From Haloterrigena sp. H1 (lineage in GTDB: Archaea > Halobacteriota > Halobacteria > Halobacteriales > Natrialbaceae), in assembly GCF_005938085.1 (NCBI RefSeq), contig NZ_SMZK01000001.1, forward strand, positions 992,001 to 1,056,000: a DNA stretch of 64,000 nt, read 5' to 3'. A program made the position numbers and the translations under genes. Below, piece after piece: positions 43,374 to 51,224 of this stretch. The notes below the pieces were generated by a model. That model searched no databases. It was not told the origin of the DNA and was given only the letters and a program-made list of their open reading frames with translations. The number at the start of each line of letters is the position of its first letter. The first letter of the stretch is position 1.

Positions 43374-44600
43374 AGACCCAGCATGAGTGGGCCGATCAAA
43401 ACGCCCATCAGATGCACGCGCCGTGCTCGCAGCCGAACTGGCACCAGCCCGATCGCGGCCGCAGCGAGGAAGATCGCGATGCCGAGCAGCCCGGTAAACA
43501 GAAACGAGAGCACGAGCAACAGCGCGAGCACGACGGTCGACACCTGCCAGTAGGGGAGCCGCCCGGCGACCTCGAGGTAGGCGTCCCCGACGACGAGGAC
43601 GAGTACGAAGCCAGCGAACCCCGCGAGGACGACGGCGGCAAGCAAGATCGGTATCTCGAGTGGCACGCCAATGCTGTCGACGGCGACTAACACACCGGTT
43701 CGAGGCTGGCCGATGGCGACCAGCGCGAAAAGCGCGAAAACCGTGTTGGCCGTGTCGACGCCGCTAGTCGCGACGATGTATCCCCGGTCGCTGGCACCGT
43801 CCGGGACGACGACCAGCACCGCGACCGCAGCGATCGCCGCCGTGATACCAGGCAGATAGCCGACTGCAGCACCCGCGAGCGTACCGGCGACCGCCGTCCC
43901 TCCGACGAGTCCGCGTGACATCGTGATCTCGGGGCCGTCCTGGGGGGAATCCCACTCCCGCGAATCGCGTCGATCAACATCGGTGCGCCGAAGAGGCCGG
44001 CAAACAGCGGTGCGAGGGTGCCGCCGGCCTCGAGCGGCGCTGCCGGCGAGAGATCCAGGGTGAGTGCGCCGAGTCCGGTGGCCAGCCCGAACGAGAGCAG
44101 GCCGCCCAGGCGGCTCCGCCAGGTCGGCTCCGAGGCGAGCAACGCGACCACGATCGTTGCGAGGAGCAGCGATAGCCGGGCTCGTAGCGTCGGATAGACG
44201 ACTGTAACGACGCGAGTCACAGGGACAGCAAGCGGCACCGCGGCGACGACGGCGAGGACGCTGCCGAGCGCGGAGAGCCTGATCGCTTCGGAGCCACGGC
44301 CCTCGAGGACGAGTCGGTGGCCCGGCAGTGCGGTGACGGCCATCTCCGCGTCGGGGACGCCGAGTGCCATCGCCGGCACGGCGTTCAGGAAGGTGTGGAC
44401 GACGCCGGCAGCGAGCATCGCACAGCCGACGAACAGCGGTGGGCCGGGGACCGACGGTGCGCCAGTACGAGTGCGAAGTTGTTGGCGTGCAGTCCCGGGA
44501 CGAGCCCGCTACAGGCACCACACAGCGAGCCGGCGAGGACCCACACGAGCAACTGGAGCGTCAGTGCGGGCTCGGCGGCGACTTCGACCGGGGCAGCCAT
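43370..44600 (-). pseudogene. TctA/DUF112-like membrane permease, two frameshifts
   Basis: One permease of about 410 residues is spread over three frames. From ATG 44600: MAAPVEVAAEPALTLQLL, GLVPGLHANNFALVLA. Near 44465 the reading must move to the frame giving PPLFVGCAMLAAGVVHTFL and NAVPAMALGVPDAEMAV. Near 43945 a second shift, at a run of six C where seven are expected (GIPP then QDGPEITMSRG), continues to ARRVHLMGVLIGPLMLGL. The final part has the TctA-like GYLPGITAAIAAV and the membrane helices. Either a genuine pseudogene or one or two sequencing or assembly errors. Confidence 0.75.
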
Positions 44601-44707
44601 CGGCGGCTCTGGCCGCGCCTTCACTTATATGCTCTCGGTTCGCCCGGTAGCGCGCGAGCCGTTGGCGCCGCTTCACTGCAGCGTTGCCACTCCTCGATGA
44701 GTCCAAT

Positions 44708-44713
44708 AAAAAA
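44708..44713 (-). terminator. Oligo-T terminator after the ribosomal operon
   Basis: On the minus strand the sequence reads GATTTTTTATT about 40 bases past the rpl12 stop, the usual archaeal termination signal. Confidence 0.5.
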
Positions 44714-44753
44714 TCGGTGTTTGCAACTCGTCGAAACCGGTTCGACGGTGACG

Positions 44754-45098
44754 TTATCCGAAGAGTTCGCCGAGGCCCTCGCCGCTGGCCTCTTCGTCCT
44801 CGTCGTCCTCGTCTTCGTCCGTCGTGTCCGGCACGTCGCTGGCCTCGTCGGCCTCGTCGCCTTCGTCGTCGCCACCTTCCGCAGCTGCGGCGCCGCCTGC
44901 GGCGGCTCCGCCAGCGGGGACGGCAGCGGCTTCCTCGACGGCCTCGTCGATGTCGACGTCCTCGAGCGCGGCGACAAGCGCCTTGACACGGGACTCTTCG
45001 ACGTCGACGCCGGAAGCGTCGAGCACGTCCGTGAGGTTGTCTTCGTTGATCTCTTCGCCCGATTCGTTCAGGATGAGTGCAGCGTATACGTATTCCAT
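44754..45098 (-). CDS. rpl12: Ribosomal protein P1 (archaeal L12)
   Basis: The stalk protein that recruits translation factors to the 50S subunit. 114 residues. [22 protein letters not shown] is the dimerisation domain; an Ala/Gly hinge and an acidic tail end in GEGLGELFG, the conserved factor-binding end (here ELFG as in archaea). Last gene of L1-L10-L12. Confidence 0.95.
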   Translation of the reverse strand: MEYVYAALILNESGEEINEDNLTDVLDASGVDVEESRVKALVAALEDVDIDEAVEEAAAVPAGGAAAGGAAAAEGGDDEGDEADEASDVPDTTDEDEDDEDEEASGEGLGELFG

Positions 45099-45119
45099 TG
45101 GTGTATCCTCCGTGAGTCG

Positions 45120-46160
45120 TTATCCGAACATTTCGCCGAGACCGGCCGCGCCGTCGCCGTCGTCTTCGTCGTCGTCATCGTCGGCGTCGGCCTCGTCGGT
45201 CTCAGTCTCGTCTTCGGTCTGGTCGTCTGCCGATTCGTCCTCGTCGTCGGCTGCCGCCGGAGCGGCCGCCTCGACGCCTTGAAGCTCCTCAGGGAGTGCC
45301 TCCTCGTCGTCGATCTGGGTCGCGAGCGCACGCAGCTGTGCGTCGGCCTTGCTGACGAGGTCGGGCATGAGGGCTTCGTCCTCGATTGCAGCCTGCAGGC
45401 CGAGGCTCTTGGCCTCGCCCGTGGCTTTGGCGATGAGCGTCGGTGCGGTCGCCGCGGTCGGGAAGCTCGCGTTGATCGAGAGGTTCTGGGCGCGAGCGGC
45501 GGCCGTCGACACGTCGCTCCGGTAGGCCTCGATGTCGATGTCGAGGTCTGCGGGGTCGAACAGGACGCCGTCAGCGATGACGGCGCGCAGGTCAAGTCCG
45601 ACTTCCTTGGGCTCGATGCCCAACTCGTTGAGGACGTTCGACAGATCCGCAGAGACTTCCTCGCCGGCCTCTAAGACCGTCGAGTCCTCCATGACCTGGA
45701 TCGAACCCTCTTCGATGCGTGCGTTCGCACCGATGCTCTGGAGTTCGCCGACGAACGGCCCCGGGTCGACACCGGTGTCCCCTTCGGGGATGACGATGTC
45801 GTTCGGAGCGACCTCGCCCTCGTTGATCGGAGCGGGCGTCTTCGACGCCTCGAGCTCCTTGTACAGCGAGAACGGGTTCTCGTTCGTGCCGATGATGCCG
45901 ACCTGTCCCTCGATGTGCTCGACGAGGTCGCCGAGGTCGGCGTCCTCGAGCGCACGCGTCTGCAGGGTGTTGCGGCTGACGCGCAACTCGGCGGTGCCGT
46001 GCAGGTCGCGGCGCATGTCCTGAAGCTGCTTCGAAGGAATGCCGGCGATGCCGACGATGCCGACGCTCTCGTACTCACTGATGATCTCGGCGAGCTCGTC
46101 GACTTCCTCTTTCTTCCACTGGGGAAGGTTCTCGGTTTTGCGTTCAGCCTGTGCGCTCAT
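45120..46160 (-). CDS. rplP0: Ribosomal protein L10 (P0)
   Basis: 346 residues; the stalk base that binds 23S rRNA and carries P1 dimers. Features: [54 protein letters not shown], and an acidic C-terminal tail ending in GLGEMFG, resembling the L12 tail. One base separates it from L1, and 21 bases from L12, all in one operon. Confidence 0.95.
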   Translation of the reverse strand: MSAQAERKTENLPQWKKEEVDELAEIISEYESVGIVGIAGIPSKQLQDMRRDLHGTAELRVSRNTLQTRALEDADLGDLVEHIEGQVGIIGTNENPFSLYKELEASKTPAPINEGEVAPNDIVIPEGDTGVDPGPFVGELQSIGANARIEEGSIQVMEDSTVLEAGEEVSADLSNVLNELGIEPKEVGLDLRAVIADGVLFDPADLDIDIEAYRSDVSTAAARAQNLSINASFPTAATAPTLIAKATGEAKSLGLQAAIEDEALMPDLVSKADAQLRALATQIDDEEALPEELQGVEAAAPAAADDEDESADDQTEDETETDEADADDDDDEDDGDGAAGLGEMFG

Positions 46161-46161
46161 T

Positions 46162-46794
46162 CTAGGCCACCTCCACGGACGGCCCCATCGTCGTCTTCAC
46201 GTAGACGGCGTCGATGTTCTGGGGCCCCTTCTCGAGGTCGGCGTGCAGGCGACGCAGGATGACGTCGATGTTGTCGGCGACGTCCTCGGCGTCCATCTCT
46301 TCGGAGCCGACGAGCGTGTGGAACGTACGTCGGTCGCCGGAGCGAAGCTGCACGGTGTTTTTGAGCCGGTTGACGGTTTCGACGACGTCGTCGTCGGGTG
46401 CGAGCGGGTCCGGCATCTTCCCTCGGGGACCGAGAATGGTACCCAGGTGCCGGGCGATGTCTTGCATCATCGCCTCTTCGGCGATGAAGAAGTCCGTCTC
46501 GTCGGCCATGTCTTTGGCCTCGTCGTCGTCCAGATCGGCCACGTCATCGCCCGAGAGGACCTCGTCCGCTGCCTCTTCGGCACGGACTGCGGTTTCTCCC
46601 TCGGCGATGACGGCGATACGCGTTTCCTGTCCGGTACCGGACGGGAGGACGATCGACTCGTCAACGCGGTTCGACGGTTCGTTCAGGTCTAAGTCGCGCA
46701 GATTAATCGCGAGGTCGACCGTCTCGGTAAAGTTCCGATCGGGCGAATCCTCGAGTGCGCGGGCTACTGCTGTTTCAATATCCGAATCTGCCAT
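46162..46794 (-). CDS. rpl1: Ribosomal protein L1
   Basis: 210 residues. L1 signature blocks: [51 protein letters not shown] and the C-terminal [17 protein letters not shown]. Binds the L1 stalk of 23S rRNA and, in archaea studied, its own mRNA leader. A Shine-Dalgarno GGAGGTGA lies just before the ATG. Confidence 0.96.
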   Translation of the reverse strand: MADSDIETAVARALEDSPDRNFTETVDLAINLRDLDLNEPSNRVDESIVLPSGTGQETRIAVIAEGETAVRAEEAADEVLSGDDVADLDDDEAKDMADETDFFIAEEAMMQDIARHLGTILGPRGKMPDPLAPDDDVVETVNRLKNTVQLRSGDRRTFHTLVGSEEMDAEDVADNIDVILRRLHADLEKGPQNIDAVYVKTTMGPSVEVA

Positions 46795-46890
46795 CGTTCA
46801 CCTCCGTAGTACGCAGGAGTGCTCCTACGGGTCAGTGAAACAGGCGATGCCTGTCTCCGTTGAACCAAGTGTCATCGCAGACTTAAACCC
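46795..46890 (-). promoter_or_regulatory. Promoter and structured leader of the L1-L10-L12 operon
   Basis: Reading the minus strand: GGGTTTAAGTC (TATA, about 46882-46892), then a leader of roughly 65-70 nt that contains a perfect hairpin ACAGGC-ATC-GCCTGT (about 46846-46860) and the GGAGGTGA ribosome site. Archaeal L1 is known to autoregulate through such leaders; here the binding site is inferred. Confidence 0.6.
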
Positions 46891-47126
46891 GTCGAACTAC
46901 CCGCGCGCTCAGGCTGTGCCCGTGCGTCTCATCAGCGATTGCACTTCGAGCGCAGGACGGACCGATACGGTCTCCCGTCTCTTCGTCAACTGGTATGTCA
47001 CCCCGATAATCAAAAGTTCTATTATAAGGTCGCGTGTAATATACATCGATTTGGCCATTAGACTTATATAATAGGGTTGGGCTCCCGGTTCCGAATTCGA
47101 CCGGCACGCTGCCCGTCGCCGACGGC

Positions 47127-47657
47127 ATGCTCGCGGCGTATCGATCGCTCGAGCCGCTCGTTCGCGTCGGTGTTCAGTTCGCCGTCGCCGTGCTCGTCAC
47201 GATGAACGTGTTCGGATTGCTCCATTCCTACGCGAGCAACGCGGTGACGAAATCGCGACGCAGTCCGGTGATATCGGTCGGGATCGGGCTTCCAAGCCTG
47301 CTCGTCGTCGTTGGCCTTACGGGGACGGGCTATCTCATCGTCGACACCAGTATCGGGGTGTTCTTCGGCATTCCGCTGGTCATTCTCGGAGCAACAGTCA
47401 TTCCGGTGGTGTTGGCGATCGGGCTCACTGCGATCGGCTGCACGCTCGCCGCGCGGTTCGGGACCGACCGGCTGTGGGTCGGGATCGTCGGCGGCGCACT
47501 CGTGAGTGGGCTCGCCGGGCTGGCACTTCCGGCGACCGTCGCCGTTGCCACCCTCGCCGGCGCGCTCGGTCTCGGTGCGGGGATTCGCGTCCTGTTCAGC
47601 GGCGTCGGCACAGCGCGACCCGACGAGCGAACCGTCCCGCCCGCGAACAAAATCTGA
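47127..47657 (+). CDS. Polytopic membrane protein of unknown function
   Basis: 176 residues with at least four hydrophobic helices (for example VGVQFAVAVLVTMNVFGLL, LPSLLVVVGLTGTGYLIVDT, LVILGATVIPVVLAIGLTA, LAGLALPATVAVATLAGAL) and a Pro-rich cytosolic tail. No known family. It is inserted, in opposite direction, between L1 and L11, which in many archaea are adjacent. Confidence 0.72.
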   Translation: MLAAYRSLEPLVRVGVQFAVAVLVTMNVFGLLHSYASNAVTKSRRSPVISVGIGLPSLLVVVGLTGTGYLIVDTSIGVFFGIPLVILGATVIPVVLAIGLTAIGCTLAARFGTDRLWVGIVGGALVSGLAGLALPATVAVATLAGALGLGAGIRVLFSGVGTARPDERTVPPANKI

Positions 47658-47755
47658 GTTCCTGCGTTCCGTTCGACGCTCTCGCTAATCGCTCTCCGAA
47701 CTCGGCACTGACCGTACTGGAACTCGTTTTTCGCTCGCGTTCGCTACTCGACGAC

Positions 47756-47840
47756 CTATCGTACCAACTGAAACGATCGACACACCGATCGCACAGCTCT
47801 CGTACGATCAGGTGTGCACTGACTTTCAGTGGTCGTCTCA
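47756..47840. repeat. Dispersed palindrome, family B, copy B3
   Basis: Left CTATCGTACCAACTGAAACG, inner CACACCGATCGCAC and GTACGATCAGGTGTG, right GACTTTCAGTGGTCGTCTCA. It lies between the membrane protein and rpl11 convergently, 42 bases from the rpl11 stop. Confidence 0.8.
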
Positions 47841-47881
47841 CTGACTGCTGCGAAAACGGAAACGCGCTCGAGATCCGTCGA

Positions 47882-48364
47882 TTATGCGTCGGCCGCAAGC
47901 ACGTCGTCGTATTCGCCGCTGTCGACGCGCTCTTTGAACTCGCGGGCGTCGTTGCCCTCGATGGTGACGCCCATCGAGGCACAGGTGCCGACGACTTCCT
48001 TCGCGGCGTTGATCGTGTCGTACGCGAGCAGGTCGGGGTGTTTCTGCTCGGCGATCGTTTTGACCTGATCGACCGAGAGGTCCGCGACGAAGTCCTCCTG
48101 GGGCTCGCCGCTGCCGGTGTCGAAGCCGGCCTCGTCTTTGATCAGTGCCGCCGTCGGTGGGACACCGACGTCGATCTCGAAGGAGCCGTCGTCCTCGTAG
48201 TCGACGGTAACGGGGACTTCGGTCCCGTCGAACGCCTCGGTCTGATCGTTGATCTCCTGTACGACAGCCTGCACGTCGACGGGGGTCGGTCCGAGCTCGG
48301 GACCGAGCGGTGGGCCAGGGTTGGCCTGGCCACCCGGAACGAGCACTTCGATGGTTCCAGCCAT
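47882..48364 (-). CDS. rpl11: Ribosomal protein L11
   Basis: 160 residues. GTIEVLVPGGQANPGPPLGPEL is the L11 N-terminal block (NPGPPLGP binds 23S rRNA), and the C-terminal domain has LAYDTINAAKEVVGTCASMGV and IEGNDAREFKERV. The start ATG at 48364 is right for the family; a longer reading upstream is not. A TTTTAAG box 22-30 bases upstream implies a leaderless transcript. Confidence 0.96.
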   Translation of the reverse strand: MAGTIEVLVPGGQANPGPPLGPELGPTPVDVQAVVQEINDQTEAFDGTEVPVTVDYEDDGSFEIDVGVPPTAALIKDEAGFDTGSGEPQEDFVADLSVDQVKTIAEQKHPDLLAYDTINAAKEVVGTCASMGVTIEGNDAREFKERVDSGEYDDVLAADA

Positions 48365-48386
48365 ACCCGTCACAACCCGTGCGCGA

Positions 48387-48394
48387 GTTTTAAG
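48387..48394 (-). promoter_or_regulatory. TATA box of rpl11
   Basis: CTTAAAAC on the minus strand, with start codon about 26 bases downstream, fits leaderless transcription. Confidence 0.5.
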
Positions 48395-48455
48395 GGTTGC
48401 TAATTCAGCCAATCATCGCCTGTGACCGTCTGTCGTACCATCGCGAGTCTCACGA

Positions 48456-48758
48456 CTACTCGACGCTGTCGGCTCGCCACGTCGCGAACGACTCGAGGAT
48501 GTCTCCCTCGTCGAACCGTTCGATGCAGGGCACGTCGTAGGGATGCATCTCGTGGACGCGTGCAACGAGATCGGCGGCAGCATCGTCAGTCGTCTTCGCC
48601 AACAGGATCACTTCGTCGTCGTGATGGACGTCGCCTTCCCAGCGATACGTCGACGTCGTCTCGATCTGATTGACGCAGGCGGCGAGTCGCTCCTCGACGA
48701 GCACATCGGCGAGCTCGTCGGCTGCCTCGGGTGGGACCGTGATGTAGACGGTCGGCAT
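48456..48758 (-). CDS. cutA: CutA-type divalent-cation tolerance protein
   Basis: 100 residues of the trimeric CutA1 fold: TVYITVPPEAADELADVLVEE, RLAACVNQIE (conserved Cys and Asn), WEGDVHHDDEVILLAKT (WEGK-like), HEMHPYDVPCIERF. Possibly copper-related in bacteria; the archaeal role is uncertain. ATG at 48758. Confidence 0.93.
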   Translation of the reverse strand: MPTVYITVPPEAADELADVLVEERLAACVNQIETTSTYRWEGDVHHDDEVILLAKTTDDAAADLVARVHEMHPYDVPCIERFDEGDILESFATWRADSVE

Positions 48759-48834
48759 AGCAGGGGCTACGCTCGAGTTGGGGAAAAGAGCACTGTCGTC
48801 GCGCGGCTATAGCCGTCGTGTGGGTTGTCGGCAG

Positions 48835-49026
48835 TTAGCTATCGGGATCGTCGACTGGGTTGAACGTGCCATTGATGTCCCACTCGTGGAGACAATGCGG
48901 ATTGCCAACCTGCTTCTCGCCGTCTTCGCGGGCGAGTTGCCACGCTTCGAGGTCCTCGTCCCATACTTCGCTGCGGCCGCAGATTTCGCAAACTCGTGCG
49001 GTCGGTGTTCGTACCTGTGCGCTCAT
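48835..49026 (-). CDS. HEWD-family small zinc-binding protein
   Basis: 63 residues. VCEICGRSEVWDEDLEAWQL carries one Cys pair and NPHCLHEWDINGTFNPV has Cys and the HEWD motif that names this haloarchaeal family. Likely a mini zinc finger; the function is not known. The start at 49026 is chosen as upstream codons are unlike the family. Confidence 0.78.
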   Translation of the reverse strand: MSAQVRTPTARVCEICGRSEVWDEDLEAWQLAREDGEKQVGNPHCLHEWDINGTFNPVDDPDS

Positions 49027-49181
49027 TACCCACCCGTGGGAACTCGACACATATAACAGTATTTGTGTGCGGTAAGCACAGCACTCCCGCTCGAGCGGCG
49101 TGCTCGCTGCAGGAAAGCGGCTCGCGCAGATCGGAAAACGGTGTGCGACGCGTCCGTCGGACGAACGAGTGTCCGGCAGCG

Positions 49182-49261
49182 TCATACTGCCGGACAGATC
49201 GACGTGACGCCGGCCGCAAATTCGCGACCGGCGTCGTCTTGACTGCTGTCCAGTAGTATCA
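49182..49261. repeat. Dispersed palindrome, family A, copy A3 (short)
   Basis: Left TCATACTGCCGGACAGATCG, right TTGACTGCTGTCCAGTAGTA; inner GACGCCGGCCGC and GCGACCGGCGTC. At 80 bp it lacks about 35 bases of the central stem found in A1 and A2. Its last base triplet (TCA) is the stop codon of pckA. Confidence 0.85.
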
Positions 49262-50770
49262 GTACACGGCGTCTTTGATCTCGTCGCGCAGCGTCTCGAA
49301 CTGCTCGAGATACTCCCGCCGTTCGGCGCGGAGGTCCGAAAGCGCCTCGTCGTAGTCCTCGACGTGGTCCGGTACGTAGAACTCCTCGATGTCGATGCCC
49401 GGAACGGTTTCGGGGATCGTCAGCCCCATCTCCTCGTCGTCGGTCCACTCGATGGTGCCGCGAGCGGCCTCGGTGAGGATCGTCACGGACTCGGTGACGC
49501 CGATGTCCTGGGACTTCTGGCCGAGATAGCCCGTGTTGATTACGTAACAGTCGACGTCGAGGATGTCGATCAGTTCGTGGAAGATGTTGCCTTCCTCGCC
49601 CTCCGGGCCGATGATGAAGGGGTTGGTCCCGACGACGCGGATCGACTCGCCGGCGCGCGATGGGTCGCCAGCACTGGTCTCGATCGACTCACCGAGCATG
49701 AAGGCGACGGCGGCCTGCTCCTCGTTGAGCTTGGCGACTGGCGGCATCAGGGGGTTGCGCGTAATGAAGAAAACCTGATCCATGCTGCCGAGGTCGATCT
49801 CTTCGTCGGCGCTCTCGAGTTCGTCACGCTGGATGATCGCCCGGGAGTTCGCGGTATAGCGGTCCTCGTCGAAGTGGACGGTCCCGTCGTCATCGACAGC
49901 GACGTTCTCCAGAATGGCCGACTCGTCGGTCGCAGCCTCGTAGAGTTCGGGCTGTTCGTCCTCGCCGAGGCCGATCGTCTTGATGAACAGGCCCTGGCCC
50001 TCGCTGCCGGCGACGGAGCCGTCCGAGAGCAGGCCACAGACGTCGTCCTGCAGCATGGACGCGTCTTCGGGGTCCTCGAGCCAGCAGCCGTGGGAGGTCA
50101 GCGTGGACTTGCCGGTCGCGGACAGACCCATGAACACCTGACCGACGGTCTGGAGGTCGTCGTTTTCGTTGCGGACGCGGACGCGCTTGCTGCCCGCGTG
50201 GAGGCCGAGGCCGCCCTGCTGTTTGATCCGGTACATGAACAGCCGCAGGAACGACTTCTTGGCCTCACCGGTGTAGTCGCTGCCCAGCACGGCGGTAAAG
50301 CCGGTGTCGGGCAGGACGCGAATCGCAGTCTCGTCGTAGTCGGGCAGCTGGACGGTGTAGAGGTCGGGGTCCTCGCCGTCAGCGGGCTCGAAGAGGTTCG
50401 CCCACGCGTAGGCGATCCGTGCGTGCTCGACGGGAACGAACAGCCGACAGCAGAACGAGGCGTCCGGATGGCGGCCCATCAGCCGGTCGACACAGACCAG
50501 TTCGACGTCGGAAGCCAGATCGACGGCGTCGTCGATCAGTTCCTGATCGTGGTCGGTGAACTCGTGGTCGATGGCGTTTTTCGTCCGATCGGAACTCCGT
50601 GATCGAAACTCGCTGACGTACGACGGCGACCCGAACTCAGTCGTCGTCTCGTCTGGTGTGGCAAGTTCGCGCAGCTCCTCGAGCGACGGGTTGTACCGGA
50701 CGTTCGACGCTGCCGCTGGATCGGGAAGCTGCCGGACCAGCGGACGAGACTCCGTCCCGGTTTCAGACAT
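49259..50770 (-). CDS. pckA: Phosphoenolpyruvate carboxykinase (ATP)
   Basis: 503 residues. It forms PEP from oxaloacetate and ATP at the entry to gluconeogenesis. The ATP-PEPCK signature includes LHAGSKRVRVRNENDDLQ, the P-loop GLSATGKSTLTSHG (about 227-240) and the LLQDDVCGLL kinase-2 motif; substrate-binding DRLMGRHPDASF and PVEHARIAYAW precede it. ATG 50770 is used; a TATA-like GATAAACG 28 bases upstream supports leaderless transcription. The stop TGA coincides with the end of repeat A3. Confidence 0.94.
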   Translation of the reverse strand: MSETGTESRPLVRQLPDPAAASNVRYNPSLEELRELATPDETTTEFGSPSYVSEFRSRSSDRTKNAIDHEFTDHDQELIDDAVDLASDVELVCVDRLMGRHPDASFCCRLFVPVEHARIAYAWANLFEPADGEDPDLYTVQLPDYDETAIRVLPDTGFTAVLGSDYTGEAKKSFLRLFMYRIKQQGGLGLHAGSKRVRVRNENDDLQTVGQVFMGLSATGKSTLTSHGCWLEDPEDASMLQDDVCGLLSDGSVAGSEGQGLFIKTIGLGEDEQPELYEAATDESAILENVAVDDDGTVHFDEDRYTANSRAIIQRDELESADEEIDLGSMDQVFFITRNPLMPPVAKLNEEQAAVAFMLGESIETSAGDPSRAGESIRVVGTNPFIIGPEGEEGNIFHELIDILDVDCYVINTGYLGQKSQDIGVTESVTILTEAARGTIEWTDDEEMGLTIPETVPGIDIEEFYVPDHVEDYDEALSDLRAERREYLEQFETLRDEIKDAVY

Positions 50771-51224
50771 ACACATAAACCACCACCAGCCTGATAGATA
50801 AACGTGAGGATTTCTCTCTTTGTGTGGCATGGCGTACCCAGTGACGAGATGACGTACGGTGCGTAGACCCTGAGTAGCCGGCAATACTCTGATTGGCACG
50901 CCACTGTAAGACAGCCTCCGTGACACCCCGCCACAAGTATTCAGATACGAGATAATTCTGGTCAATATAGCGTCGGATTTCTGAGTAGAGTGCTGTTCGA
51001 TAGCTGTCCATGACCGCCCACTCAACGGGCTGCTGTCACTGTGTACCGGTCCAACCGCGACCGGTGTGCGGTCCCACCGGCACTGACTGACAGCAGCCCG
51101 TCTCACGCCTCGAGCTCTCTCGCCGTCAGCGATCGTGCTTCGCGGCTCCTCCGTGCTATCCGGCAGTATCACATCTGGTAGTCCAGGGAAAAATCACAAG
51201 AGGGTGGTTTGAGTTGCCGAGGGC
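50771..51224. other. Divergent spacer between pckA and the actin-like gene
   Basis: It holds the pckA promoter, repeat C5 (51021-51106) and near 51160-51174 a half arm of family A (TATCCGGCAGTATCA). The sequence just before 51225 supplies the promoter of the actin-like gene (AAAAATCACAAGAGGG), not clearly defined. No gene is seen. Confidence 0.6.
51021..51106. repeat. Dispersed palindrome, family C, copy C5
   Basis: Left AACGGGCTGCTGTCACTGTG, right GACTGACAGCAGCCCGTCTC, with TACCGGTCCAACCGCGACCGG and GTGCGGTCCCACCGGC pairing inside. The most symmetrical family-C copy. Confidence 0.82.

Noticed and set aside
44364..45674. A 436-residue + strand frame across the ribosomal genes
   Set aside because: Valine/Leu-rich antisense of L12/L10 tails, not a protein.
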